Below are positions 31,151 to 41,892 of a stretch of DNA of 64,000 bases, one piece after another. The stretch is from the NCBI GenBank assembly GCA_038373885.1, contig JAWZYV010012390.1:1-64000 (forward strand), in the 5' to 3' direction. The stretch is from Cheiracanthium punctorium (Eukaryota; Arthropoda; Arachnida; Araneae; Cheiracanthiidae). The notes below the pieces were generated by a model. The model had not been told where the DNA came from and ran no database searches. It worked only from the letters and a program-made list of their open reading frames with translations. How positions within the stretch are numbered: the stretch's first letter is position 1; each line of letters opens with the position of its first letter. Position numbers and translations under genes: made by a program.

Positions 31151-31493
31151 AAAGATGCAAAGGTGAAGACTTCCCTTTTTGACCAGCGTTGCATCTGAGC
31201 TGAGCAGCGGCGTAGCTAGAAGGGGCATCTGTCCCCTGGCGCAGCATATACAAATGACACTATATTTTCAAAGTACATTATTTTCTATTTTTGCAAACAG
31301 GAGGAAGGGGGGGGGCAAAATCTTCAGTTCCGGACGCTGAAAACTCCATTTACACTTCTGCAGCATAGGTTTTTGAATGCTCCGCTGAGGCTCAGCGACT
31401 GAGCTAGCGCAATCTGAGGAGAGGAGCATTTAAAGGCCCATACTCAGAAGCAACATTGGTCAAAGGAGGATTGTATTCTTCGTTGCATCTTTT
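31151..31493. mobile_element. Fold-back/MITE with ~48-bp arms
   Basis: Arms 31151-31200 and 31442-31493 are inverted repeats: AAGATGCAA.. 'ttgaccagcgttgcatctgag' versus, on the minus strand, AAGATGCAACG..'ttgaccaatgttgcttctgag'. The interior (31206-31340) looks like a G-run MITE ('cggcgtagctagaagggg', 'aggaagggggggg'). Confidence 0.7.
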
Positions 31494-31603
31494 CAATAAT
31501 CAGAGCGAACAGGTTAAGCATGGAAACGCCGTTAACGACTTCTATGCATATAATATATTATTATAAACCCGCTTAAACAAAAGTGGAATAAACAGTACGC
31601 TCG

Positions 31604-31677
31604 TTTCGGGTGGTACAAAAGCTTCACCCTCCTTCTCCACGCTCCTGCAGAGGGTGAGCCCTTTATACCACCCGAAA
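31604..31677. repeat. Hairpin with 28-bp arms
   Basis: Arms 31604-31631 and 31650-31677 begin/end TTTCGGGTGGTA / TACCACCCGAAA and end/begin TCACCCTC / GAGGGTGA, with a few mismatches in between and an 18-base loop. Confidence 0.85.
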
Positions 31678-32050
31678 AAGGCTTGCAGTTCTGCCGTGAA
31701 ACTTGGATAATTCAAATTTTTGGTCGATTCCTAGAATTATTTTTTATTTATCTCTTTTTTCTGACAGAATATATATTACAGAATTTTTAGAAATTTTGAA
31801 TTTTTTCTTTTGTGTTCTTTCTATATTATTATGCTATACTATATTAATCTATTTTTCACTAAATGAGGGAAACTCACAACTTCAAAATTTATTGGAGCGG
31901 GGTAAATTCCTTTGAACAAAATGAAGGCATTTCAGGAAAAACTGCCACACATTTGCGTATCGATTGATTGTGATTGTGTGTGATTAAGGCAAATCTGCGC
32001 GAGGGGTATCTGCCTAAGATGAAGGATGCCTTGGTAGGAGGACTTTCTAG

Positions 32051-33612
32051 CCCTAATAGCACTGATGGTCACAAAAGAGTTGCTGTGACGTCACAGAGGG
32101 TCACAATTGTCACAGGACTGTCAGATACTAGTCACATCGTGACTTGTGAGTGATGTGACTCCACTGTGTGGTCACTGTGAAGTTTATTCGTGACCAGTCA
32201 CAAGGTGACATCGCCGTGGAGTCACCTTGTGACTAATATGTGATCGGTCGCTCAGTGACTCCACTGTGAAGTCACTGTGTGACTGTTTGTGACTACTAAT
32301 TTTTTTGGACTTCAAAATGACGTCACACTGGCCGCTTTTGCGACTTTGGAAACAGACTCCTTTTTTATAATATTTTGTGGCAATATCTTTCGTGAAACAT
32401 TTAATAAATAAATCCGAAAATAATAACGAGTAATTCAATAAAATCTCGGAGTTATGAAATAATGGAATTTAGTTTAATTTATCAATTTTAAAATTATTTC
32501 TTTTAAACAAGACAATATTATTTATAAAAAAATATTATTCTTAAAAATATTAGAGTTGAGAGTTCTAATCACAATGGAGAAAACTAAGTATCCGTGAGTA
32601 AAATTAACAATTTCTTTCATATCCCCATGCCATATATGTTTCGATAGCGTATGTACGTTTAAATTTCGGATGGGGGGGGGACTATTCGGTATTTTAAACC
32701 TTATTATTACTAGAGTAAATACAAATGTCTCAAAATTGCTGCTTTTTAATAATTGCTTTTAAGTTATCGGATGGGGCCCGGGATCCCTCCCCCTCCCCTT
32801 TAAATACGTTCGTAGTATATTTGAAAGTTCCGTTAGGAAAAATTTGAGGTAAAACTATGGGTCTAAGTCAAAAATACTTTATTTGTTTTATCTAATGCAT
32901 GTTTTCCCAATTAATTTTATTTATTTTTATATGAAATCCCTTTTAGGCTAAATATAGCAAAAATATAACTGTTATCCGTCATACCTTAATATATATCAAA
33001 GCCCGTAAACAAAACATGTCGCACATTACAAATTTATTTCATAATTGAATAAACAATTTCCATAAATCATAGTTTTTTTCGTATGAATACTTAAATAAAA
33101 CAGCACATTATCTCCTGAAAATAATTCATGTGGAAAAAAGAAGATTTCCAAGATTATTAATTTATATTTATTTATTATGGCATTTTCCCTCCATTTATAA
33201 AATACTCCAGAAAAATTTTAAGTTTCCAAAACAAGCCATGCCAGAACTAACTTTTGCAGCAGTCAGTTTTGTTTTTAAAGCATTAAGATGATCACACCTC
33301 TGAGGTAACGTGCAGGCCTATGAACGAGTGTGTCGAGGGTTCGACACTGGTACTGAGGCGTTTCATTCCGTGTGAGCTTGGTGCTGCCATCTAGTGCATG
33401 TTGTCGGTAACTTTTTTTCCCTGAATTTTTTCGCTTTCGCAAAACTGTCCCAAAGCGACTTCTCTGAAGGGTCGCAATGTGAAGTCAATGCGGGCGGACA
33501 TAGGAGCTGTGTGGTGACCTTGCTGCGGAGTCGCAGCGACTGTTTGTAACTCTATTGTGACAGTATTGTGTGGTCGCATTTCAGTCACAGGGGAACGGTT
33601 GTGCTATTAGGG
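32051..33612. mobile_element. GTGAC-word MITE, long copy
   Basis: Perfect 12-bp inverted ends CCCTAATAGCAC and GTGCTATTAGGG. The outer 250 bp on each side consists largely of GTCAC and GTGAC words ('tgtgacgtcacag', 'cactgtgaagtcactgtgtg'), which are mutually complementary and can pair across short and long distances. The middle (about 32440-33390) is ordinary AT-rich sequence and may be a later insertion, because the copy at 39879-40456 is only 578 bp. No transposase remains; no clear target duplication. Confidence 0.8.
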
Positions 33613-33775
33613 AAGGGGTTCTAACGCGTATTCACGTTACTTCTGGAGAAAACCTAGCAAAACTCCAGACCGTTAGATTGACAACCGCGCGATGGGACCC
33701 GAACCTGGGACCTTCACACTTCGATCGTCTACCATTTTCAGTGATATAACCATTGTGCCGTGGTGAGGCCCATTT
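33613..33775 (-). mobile_element. tRNA-related SINE, reverse
   Basis: On the minus strand: 'cacggcacaatggttat' (A-box-like), 'gtgtgaaggtcccaggttcg' (B box GGTTCGGGTCC), 'tctaacggtctggagttttg', 'ttctccagaagtaacgtgaa', 'gttagaacccctt'. It abuts the GTGAC MITE directly, with no base between. Confidence 0.8.
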
Positions 33776-33779
33776 GCGT

Positions 33780-35230
33780 ATCAAATAGGATAAACTCCCT
33801 CCATAGGCAGCCTGAAAATGGATGCGAGGTAACTTGTTATCATGTGTGTCCAGATTACATTCTCATCCAAATGGATTCAATGTATGTAACCTAAAATGAT
33901 ATAAATCTTAATGTTCTTATAATAACGGGTTGCTGCAGTGCTTATCGTTTACAGTTTGTCGTGAAAGAACCACAAATGAGGTTGGATATTCGGTAATTAA
34001 ATGGAATGATGTTAATACCTTTTTATTTGCTTTATTTATTCGCAGTGTGCTGGTAATTACTTCACAATACCGGCAATTTTGTAAAATTCCCCAGGAGCGG
34101 CCCTAAGGTACGTGGCGCCCCCCTGCAAACATAAAAAAGGTTCCCTTTTTATACATTTTCCACGTTTTGAGCTCGATATTGCGCCCCCTGAAATTTCCTA
34201 TAAACTATTAAAGCATCCTTTGAAAAGAAACAGATATAATCACACGTATAATTTCTTTTCTCGCTGATACGGACACCGATTTATAGCAGACACGTATCCA
34301 GAAAAACAATTTGGGGGGCGCAAAATGTCGGGGGGGGGGTTGAAACGGTAAAAAAGGCTGAATTTTTCACAAAAATACTATATTATTATCATTTTAGAAA
34401 CAAAAATGAAAATTTCGGGGGGGGTCGGACCCCCTGGATCCCCCATTAAATAAGTCCTAGGATTACAGGTAAAAGGCTATCTTGTACATCTCAGATTAAA
34501 ATAGACAAGCAATTTTTTATTTTCTTTCTTCAAACGCATAAAAAATTTCATCAGTACGGCGTATAAATAATCTGAATTAATATAGCCAAATCTGCGATAA
34601 CAATTCGAAACTCGCAATCATATCTCGTGAGAAGTTAGCTGACGACGCTAGAATTCGTGGCTAGGCATCTGGTTTGTGCGTATATAGTTTTACACGTGAG
34701 ACCCCTGGTAAATCAAACATTTAATTCGAGAGCAATCGAAAAGCGTAAAGAAAATAAAATTCCTAAATGAACCCATTGCGTACTTTACTTTCTACTTTTG
34801 ACTATTACATGAAATACTGGCTCATTGCTTAATTTCTAGCAAAGTAATTGTAGGAGCTCTAATTTGTTTTATTGTATAAATTTAAGCATTAACTGCCTAA
34901 TTTTTATTTAAAAATTAAGCAAGTTTTTGTTTTATCACTGTTAAATTTAATATAGTAAATTAATTATCAATAGAAACAATTATGTACGCTGTTAAAAATT
35001 TTAATTTAATCTAAAATTCTCTGAAAAAAAAAAGAGTACTGGAGCTGAGCTCCCTTGCAAAATAAGACCTGACTGGCCTTCGTGTAATACTCCCTCTACC
35101 ATATTTCTGCACCTGAATTCGGTGGATTTTAAAAGCGTCGTAGAAAAAAATCTTCAAATATGTTTTCAGGAAAATTTTAGCAAAATTGTGAAAAAATTAT
35201 TATAAATTATAATAATTTTAAGAATATAAA
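33780..35230. repeat. Non-coding with G-run MITE debris
   Basis: 34080-34210 ('ggagcggccctaaggtacgtggcgcccccctgc' region, then 'gcgccccctgaaa') and 34310-34450 ('ttggggggcgcaaaatgtcgggggg' region, then 'ggggggtcggaccccctgg') resemble G-run bordered MITEs seen elsewhere. No coding signal. Confidence 0.5.
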
Positions 35231-35234
35231 ATTC

Positions 35235-35425
35235 ATATTCTGCACATAGGCACTCCTATACAGGGTGGGGGTTTCACTGTCGATGCAGTGAACATTTTTA
35301 TAGCACACTGAACTCGTTCGTAATATTTTAGTTTTTAGTACTAAAATATCTGAAATCACAGTATGAACTCCTCCCCTTAACCCTCGCCCCCTCGAAAAAA
35401 AATCTTAGCAGTGACCCTGACTTCG
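35235..35425 (+). repeat. Dispersed repeat, copy 1
   Basis: Shares with 38375-38545 the order 'cctatacag', 'tcgatgcagtgaacattttt', 'atagcacactgaact', 'aatatctgaaatcacagtat', 'cctcgccccctcg' and 'gcagtgaccctg'. Divergence is substantial. Confidence 0.65.
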
Positions 35426-35539
35426 GCTGCCCGGAACTTATAACTTCTACACAGTATGAAAGTAAAATAATATTATTTAATTAAAATAACGGAATTTTAT
35501 GCTAACACTACGAAATACATACAGGCCCATTACCGCCAA

Positions 35540-37060
35540 ATAGTGCTGGTCGGGTGCATTTTAAACAGTACCACGCCGTTAACTTTCCTGTGCATGTCAT
35601 AAACACATGGTACTTCGCCATTACTGGTTATGTACCGGCGCATATGCATTTTTCAGATACTGGTACTTCAGTGACTTTCTGTCGACGGAAATGCACTTTG
35701 ATCCCTTTAGACAGCACTTTACCAGCACGACCGGTACCCTGCCGTTATTTTGCGGGCAGTAGTGTGTTTGCTAGGGGAGCGTGCTGGTGTACGCACAATC
35801 TTTCATGTCTGCAATGTCCCCCATGTTCAAACGATACCTCTGGAATACTAATCCAGGTGCTAATTCTCGCATTTGGAATTGGCTCAAAATTAGGATACCT
35901 GTCATAGGAGGCATGTTGGCCTGCCTATTAGGCGTCTCCCATAGTGAAATGACTAAGATCCCCAGTCCCCGTGATGGTCAAGCCTACAGTCAATAACTGA
36001 CCGACCATAGGAAGAAAAATCGGACAAAATCATTTATTTAATTCAATAACATTTGCACAGAAACTTTCTACACAACGATTCGTGGGTAAAGAGAGAGAGA
36101 GAGAAAGATGCTCCAGCGAGAAAATAAAATAAACGCACCCTCTGGAAAGGTTGAGACGAAAATCATGATACTTTGAGGACACACTGGCAAATAAAAGTAC
36201 CAAGAGCATACTATCCAAGTTAACGAGCAAGCACGTTACTGACTTGCGTGAAATGTTTTACTTGTTCCACCTTTTCCTAACAACATGTCATATCCATGAG
36301 TAATTATTTTTCAATAGGGAAAAGACATTTATGAATGACACACGAAAAACTCTCCTTGTTAGTAATTATGGAAATGCATATTACTATTTATTTAAATACA
36401 ACATTTCAGAAGAAAAAAAATCCTTTATAGAAACTGTGAGAAGACTTCTGTCTCTGTTAAGTTTTACGGAACTCGTCTGTAATTCATTCCAATTACCTTC
36501 TGTCAAAGGACTGGTTTAATTAAGACTATCTTCAGAAAGATAAGTACAGGGATCGGAGACCAATTGGCTGTTGTGTGTTCCCGAATAGACTCTTAATGTT
36601 CCCTTGGAGCTTCATAATTGAAAAGCATTTGCCTCAGTTCTAAGGCGTGGTTAACAGGGAATCATTTTTAATACCCTACAATTGTCGAAGGGCGTGGGCT
36701 CCACTTAAAGATGATTTTATAGTACACTCTGTCAAGATTTTCCGAATAGATGACCATTTTCTATGCATTTGGAGTGTGCACTTGGTTTTAATACAGCTTC
36801 AGATTGCGTCGTTTTATTTTCTTGTTTGTTAAGAGTAATAGCATTAGTGAAAAATGCTGAGAGAGTCTATTAAATCGCACATCATTTTGTTAAAATTATT
36901 CAATATTTATCATCTCTGATATTTTTTTAATTGGTTTGAATTTTCCAATAAAAGCGAGATTTTTTTTTAAAGTTTGAAATCCGTCGATTTTTATAGGAAT
37001 GATGACAAAATACTTATATTTGTGCACAATCAGTCTCTTATGACACTTAACAAGAAATCT
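35540..37060. other. No supported gene
   Basis: A 117-codon frame at 35554-35907 has a cysteine-rich end but no domain I recognise, and the DNA ('tactggtacttcagtgac', 'gaccggtaccctgcc') looks repeat-derived. A (GA)n run lies at 36089-36104. Nothing else seen. Confidence 0.4.
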
Positions 37061-37069
37061 AAAATTTAA

Positions 37070-37585
37070 CCCTACAAGGCACATGGTACCATATCTGGAA
37101 CAACCACCTTAATTATTCCTCTACGTGTATAAAATAGTAGTATAGACATCTGTCTGTTTTTAAGAGTATTTATACATAGATAGCAACGATATAATTCAGG
37201 CTGTTGCACGTAGATGTACTTTCTGTTCATATTATTGACAAATCTGATTGAAATTCGAACGCTAATCTTTCGAATTTGATTTTGTTTATTTTAGAAAATA
37301 AATACATAGTAGTTAGCAAAGAGTTTTGACCCGGAAAAAGTTATTGTGCGTTGGAGTTCGTCATATCAAGAAATGATTTGAATGCTAAAATTTCAAAATA
37401 AATACTAAAAAAGTATAGCTAAAGCCCAGTGTACCGCATATAAAACTGAAATACAAAAAAATTGATCTTCTAGTAAAATATTACCTTATTATTTTTTAAA
37501 CTATTTTTCCCCAAATAATAATCACTAACATTAATTATCACATATATTTATTTCAAACACAGAAAAAAAATTGAGCCTTGTAGGG
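37070..37585. mobile_element. piggyBac-type MITE with CCCTACAAGGC ends (516 bp)
   Basis: Ends CCCTACAAGGC and GCCTTGTAGGG are perfect inverted repeats flanked by TTAA (37066-37069, 37586-37589). No similarity by eye to the interior of the MITEs at 8713 and 10107 or 45033, so it is a separate family. No coding capacity. Confidence 0.88.
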
Positions 37586-37589
37586 TTAA

Positions 37590-38370
37590 GAGCGAAACTT
37601 CATTTTTCAAAATTATTTCGTTCTAATAGGCATGTTGATGGATATTTGTTTATGTCCGAAAAAACACCCCAGAATGGCATCAGGTTTCGTTTGATTGTTG
37701 AATTCACCGATTGAAATGGTGATAATGGACTCTTTTACAATGGTAACAATTGTTTTAAATGTAGAGGATAGAATTAGTTATTTATGCGCAAATCTCAAGT
37801 GAAATTGGTGTCATTTTTATTCAACGAATTTAAAACTGCTTTAGGTCCTCGGTGAGGTTAACTTCTTACTCAAACGTTATGTCACGAGCGTCTATATTTA
37901 CAACAACACCATGGTAATTACAAAAACAGAGTGTATTTAGAGCATCAGAACGTACATAGAGTGCCGAATGTTTCATGTAAGTTTTCCTAGATCTACGGCA
38001 TTAAAATATTTTAAGACATTTTTATTAGGTTAAATTTCACGAAAGTAGTTGGCTGCATGAAATGCGCTTATAAATCATTTACGTTTTACAAATTACGATA
38101 TAAAAGAAAAGAGTTTTCTACGTCATCATCTAACACGTTATTTCTGAGGTATTGATGTCAGAGGCGTAAATGAGGGGGGGGGGGTTGCAAGGTGGGGCAT
38201 CTGTCTCCGTGCGCAGCACCTGAGGGCCATCAAACAGATACTACGAAATATTAGACTTAAATGATATGTTTTACAGAAAACAATAAAAATAAATATCTGT
38301 GATTGTTAAGAAACCTAAACCTCATGTAATATGCAGAGTAACTGCAATGTAAAAGCTAAACCTAAACATG
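37590..38370. other. Non-coding
   Basis: 38158-38225 ('agaggcgtaaatga', a ten-base G-run, 'ggggcatctgtctccg') resembles the left end of a CAGxGGCGTA MITE and matches 31206-31240 ('ggggcatctgtcccctggcgcagca'). Confidence 0.5.
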
Positions 38371-38374
38371 GGGC

Positions 38375-38545
38375 GCCTATATAGAATGGCAGCTGTGTGT
38401 TCGACACCCTCGCTACAGCAAACATTTTTATAGCATATTGAACTTTTTATATTATTTTTTTACTAAAATTTGAAAACCCAGGATGCCCCCGGTAACTTAG
38501 AATTAAATAGATCCCCTCCACTAAAAGTACTCATGTGGACGCTGC
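38375..38545 (+). repeat. Dispersed repeat, copy 2
   Basis: See the copy at 35235-35425; shared blocks include 'gcctatatagaatgg', 'cagcaaacatttttatagca' and 'actcatgtggacgctgctg'. Confidence 0.65.
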
Positions 38546-39441
38546 TGAAGTTAAGTTATTACTTAAACAGCTATATGAGATTAACAATAAGTGTCCCATA
38601 AAATCGCAATAGGTACCGAATGTTTTTTTTTTTTCTAGAACTTGGGGCGTTAGAAGGTCACAGGAAGAATTCAGAGGATGAGCCCGTGCCACTTCAATTT
38701 AGTTAAAAACCCATTTAGTTTAAAACCTTTTTTACAAAAGCTGCAGAAACTTTGCTATTAGTGCTTATGAATATAATAAGCGCGCGAATCGATTCCACTG
38801 GCTTATGTTTCACTACTTTACACTTTTTACTTTACCTTATACTTTTTATGTTTCACTACATGCACTAAATTATTTTGCTGCCAAGAACATCTTGACGTAC
38901 AAACACGACAGAACAGTAGTGCTAAAGGCAATATGAACGGTTCAGGCTTCCCCGCCCCTTACCCTGAAATATAGAGCACGAGTATCGAGGAGCACTTTTT
39001 GAAAAAGGATAATAATGAGGTGTACATTAAAAAAAAAGGTTATTCGTGTACATAAAACCTTTCATACTCTCAAAAGAGAAATTTTATTAGTAAAATGAAT
39101 ATCGAAAATAAATAAATAAATAAATAAATAATAAAATATACAAAGACCATAACTCTAAGTTCACTAATTTTCGGGAGATTATTTTATATCATAATTCAAC
39201 ATTAGTTGAAACATAATGTAATATTCGTAAAACAAACAAAGTGTGTTCGAAGCCTTTACGCTTTATGACAAGACAAAGAAATATTCACGGTGTTAAAAAA
39301 TTAGACTACAGGGTGATTATAATTAAAGTTTTAGTTTCAAAATGCTATAAAAAAAAGAACCATTTATGAGAGTGGCGTCAAATTTGAACGGAATATTATT
39401 GAAGAAGAGGGATTAGTAAGTGGATGGCGTAAGAAAAAATA

Positions 39442-39844
39442 TCAGGTTCTAACGAAAGTTTTCCGCCATATCTGCCTGAAAAACTAACTTCTAACTCCTT
39501 AGATAACTGTATTTGAACTTTCGGTACCAAACCTGCACAGTGTCACATTATACAACAATAGTACTTAAAGCTGTACTCATAATTTGTTGATATTCTAGAG
39601 CTGACTTTTTGCAACACAACTGGAAGTTAATGATGGTTCTAATCCTCTAGAGCTATATTCCATTTGGAGACACCTTGTACTTAATGATAACTATATTTTT
39701 CAGAGATTTCACAACACAGTGTTATAAAGTAAGCCTCTTTCTTTCAAATGTCAAAAATAGTTCGACAAAATATGAGCAAATACGCCAGTGCGAACTGTGT
39801 TCTGACGATGTTTGCGGTGGCGGGAAACTTTCGTTACAACCTAA
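39442..39844 (-). mobile_element. Mariner MITE (403 bp)
   Basis: Ends TCAGGTTCTAACGAAAGTTT and, on the minus strand, TTAGGTTGTAACGAAAGTTT are inverted repeats with TA on both sides (39440-39441, 39845-39846). On the minus strand it contains the same untranslated leader and start region as the mariner at 14609-15117 but a larger internal deletion. Confidence 0.9.
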
Positions 39845-39878
39845 TAGTTTAAAATTTTAGCAACAAATATCGCTTTAA

Positions 39879-40456
39879 CCCTAATAGCACGGTACGTCAC
39901 AATGAGGTCGCCGTGACGACCCTGTGAGTCACATTTGTCGTAGTCACACTGGTGACCATACGTGACGTCAACTGGAAGTCACAGTGTGACTTGCCAGTGA
40001 CTTCGTGTGCCAGCTTGTGACTTTTTTGTGACGTAAACGGGACGAATCGTTTTTGACTTCTTGCCAGATCTTGCGAGTTTTCGCAATTTTCGCTACTTTG
40101 GGAAGCACCATGCGATGCGACTAAATTTTATGACTTTGCGATATTGCTACGCTCTTGCTACTTTTTTAATTTTGTACATTTTAAGTGATTTTTCGAATTT
40201 CTCAAAAAAAAAATCTTTTTCAGTTTTAAATCATTTTGTGGAACATTTAAGTCACGGTGCTGTGAATGTGACGGCGCTGTAACGTCGCATTGAAGTCACA
40301 GTGTCGTGCACAAGCCACAGTGTCACTTTTTGGTGACGTCACGTTGTGACATTGCCGCAGAAGGACATTAGACAGTCAAGGCGACTTATTTGTGACTCAT
40401 TCGTGACACCCCGTGACTGTCTTGCATTTCGCATTTAGGCCACGGTGCTATTATGG
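39879..40456. mobile_element. GTGAC-word MITE, short copy (578 bp)
   Basis: Left end CCCTAATAGCAC is identical to that of the copy at 32051; the right end reads GTGCTATTATGG. The flanks hold dense GTCAC/GTGAC words ('gaagtcacagtgtgacttg', 'gtcacgttgtgacattgcc'); the middle has 'gcgagttttcgcaattttcg' and a 'ttttgtggaacatttaa' block also found in the long copy (32380-32405). Confidence 0.85.
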
Positions 40457-40779
40457 AAGAACCATAATTTAAAAGGGTTCGATTACAAATGACAATTGAA
40501 TCATAACACAACGGCTAAAGTGCAATTTACACGTTCACCCAACTGTATTGTTCAGTGTGCATGACTGTACAGGTGTGATACTGTTAGTTATGTATGCCCA
40601 TCCACCATGGCATCGGCAAGGTCATATCACATCGGATGGGAAAAATCGGTCTTTAATTGTCTTGAGGCTAAAAACCGCAGGAAAAAATTCATTAAATTGG
40701 TTTTTAACTGTCCTGGGGCCAAAACCGCATAAAAACCGTCATTCAAATCGATTTTTAAATTTGGTGAGACTGGCACAAA

Positions 40780-41640
40780 ACGTGTTCAGTATGCTGTTCA
40801 CTGCTTTATGCAACAAGTTGATATCGAAAAACAACATGATCCACAACTAATCGAAATATCTCTGGGGTTATGTTCTGAATGTGTTGAGCAATACGTGCCT
40901 TGAATTCAGCTAAGTTTGAAATCGAAGCTCTGAACGCAACATTTCAGATAGCCACACAGCCAGAAGTCACGTGGGTTAAGATCAACTAATCCGGACGGTC
41001 AAGCTGTTAGAAAATGAAGACTGATAATTCAAGCGTTTCCCAAATGCCACTTCATTAGCTGCTTCACTGGATCTGCCATGTGCGGAGGAGCGTCATCTTG
41101 CATAAAAATGATCTGATCCATACATCTTTGCTGTTGAAGAGCTGGAAATGTCGTGATTGTGCGAAAGACTCTCATAGCACTTACCAATGACGGTACAGGT
41201 AAAAAGGACCGAAAGCACCCGTCTCCTCGAATAAATATGGCCTTATGATAAATGATGCCGTAAGGCCGCACCACAGAATGACCTTTGCAGAAGGAAGTGC
41301 TGGTTGAATAGCGCGTGAATTTTCTGATGCTCGTATTCAGAAATCATGTGAATTGGCCTATCCTTTGATATGGAAATGGGCTTCGTCTGTCCACAAAATG
41401 TTCTACGGTCATGCGAACAAGAAGTTCGCAAGCAAAAATCTCTCTTACTGGCAGGGCAGTAGGAAGCAGCTCATGCTCATGGGTTATTTTGTATGGATAG
41501 CAATGCAGGATGTTTTGTAGAATTGTATGCACTGTGATAACAGGAATGTCCAATATTCTTTCAATTCAATACTTAAGGTAATTTAAAATTCTGTCGTGGT
41601 AACAGAACGTTTTCATACTATTATGAAAATTACTTTGGTT
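40780..41640 (-). pseudogene. Tc1/mariner-like DDE transposase, broken
   Basis: Minus-strand blocks in order: YPYKITHEHELLP and VREIFACELLVRM (start of catalytic region), a region around the first Asp in another frame, IFMQDDAPPHMADPVKQLM (second Asp block), then across stops LNPRDFWLCGYLK (third acidic block) and 'SNLAEFKARIAQHIQN' at the C-terminus (40865-40930). At least four frameshifts/stops. Same family as 12880-13325, which shares MQD.APPH and LNP.DF..WG. Dead copy. Confidence 0.85.
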
Positions 41641-41649
41641 GAAAAATTT

Positions 41650-41855
41650 TTCGATACATGTTCGATTTACGTATATAAAGGAAAAACATTGCTAGTCATT
41701 TTAGATGAGTGTGATTATTTGTCTACTGACGTTATTAACTGTATTTTTGGGTATTTTTCGTAATTATAGTATTTGATCTCAAAATAATTTGAAGTAAATT
41801 TGATTTGAGAAATAATAACAGAATGAGGGTTTTCTTTTTTCCTCCTAATTTTCTT

Positions 41856-41892
<37 letters not shown>

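Larger units (their letters stand above)
39309..41640 (-). mobile_element. Tc1/mariner-type element with two nested MITEs (tentative extent)
   Basis: CAGGGTGATTATAATTAAAG at 39309 is a typical end of the arthropod elements that carry this transposase type, and the minus-strand transposase remnant lies at 40780-41640. Between them sit a mariner MITE (39442-39844) and a GTGAC MITE (39879-40456). The opposite end was not found, so the extent is inferred. Confidence 0.5.

Noticed and set aside
32184..32438. 84-residue serine/histidine-rich protein on the minus strand
   Set aside because: It is the translation of GTCAC/GTGAC words of the MITE.
35554..35907. 117-residue cysteine-containing protein
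   Set aside because: No domain, no signal peptide I trust, DNA looks repeat-like; no second evidence.
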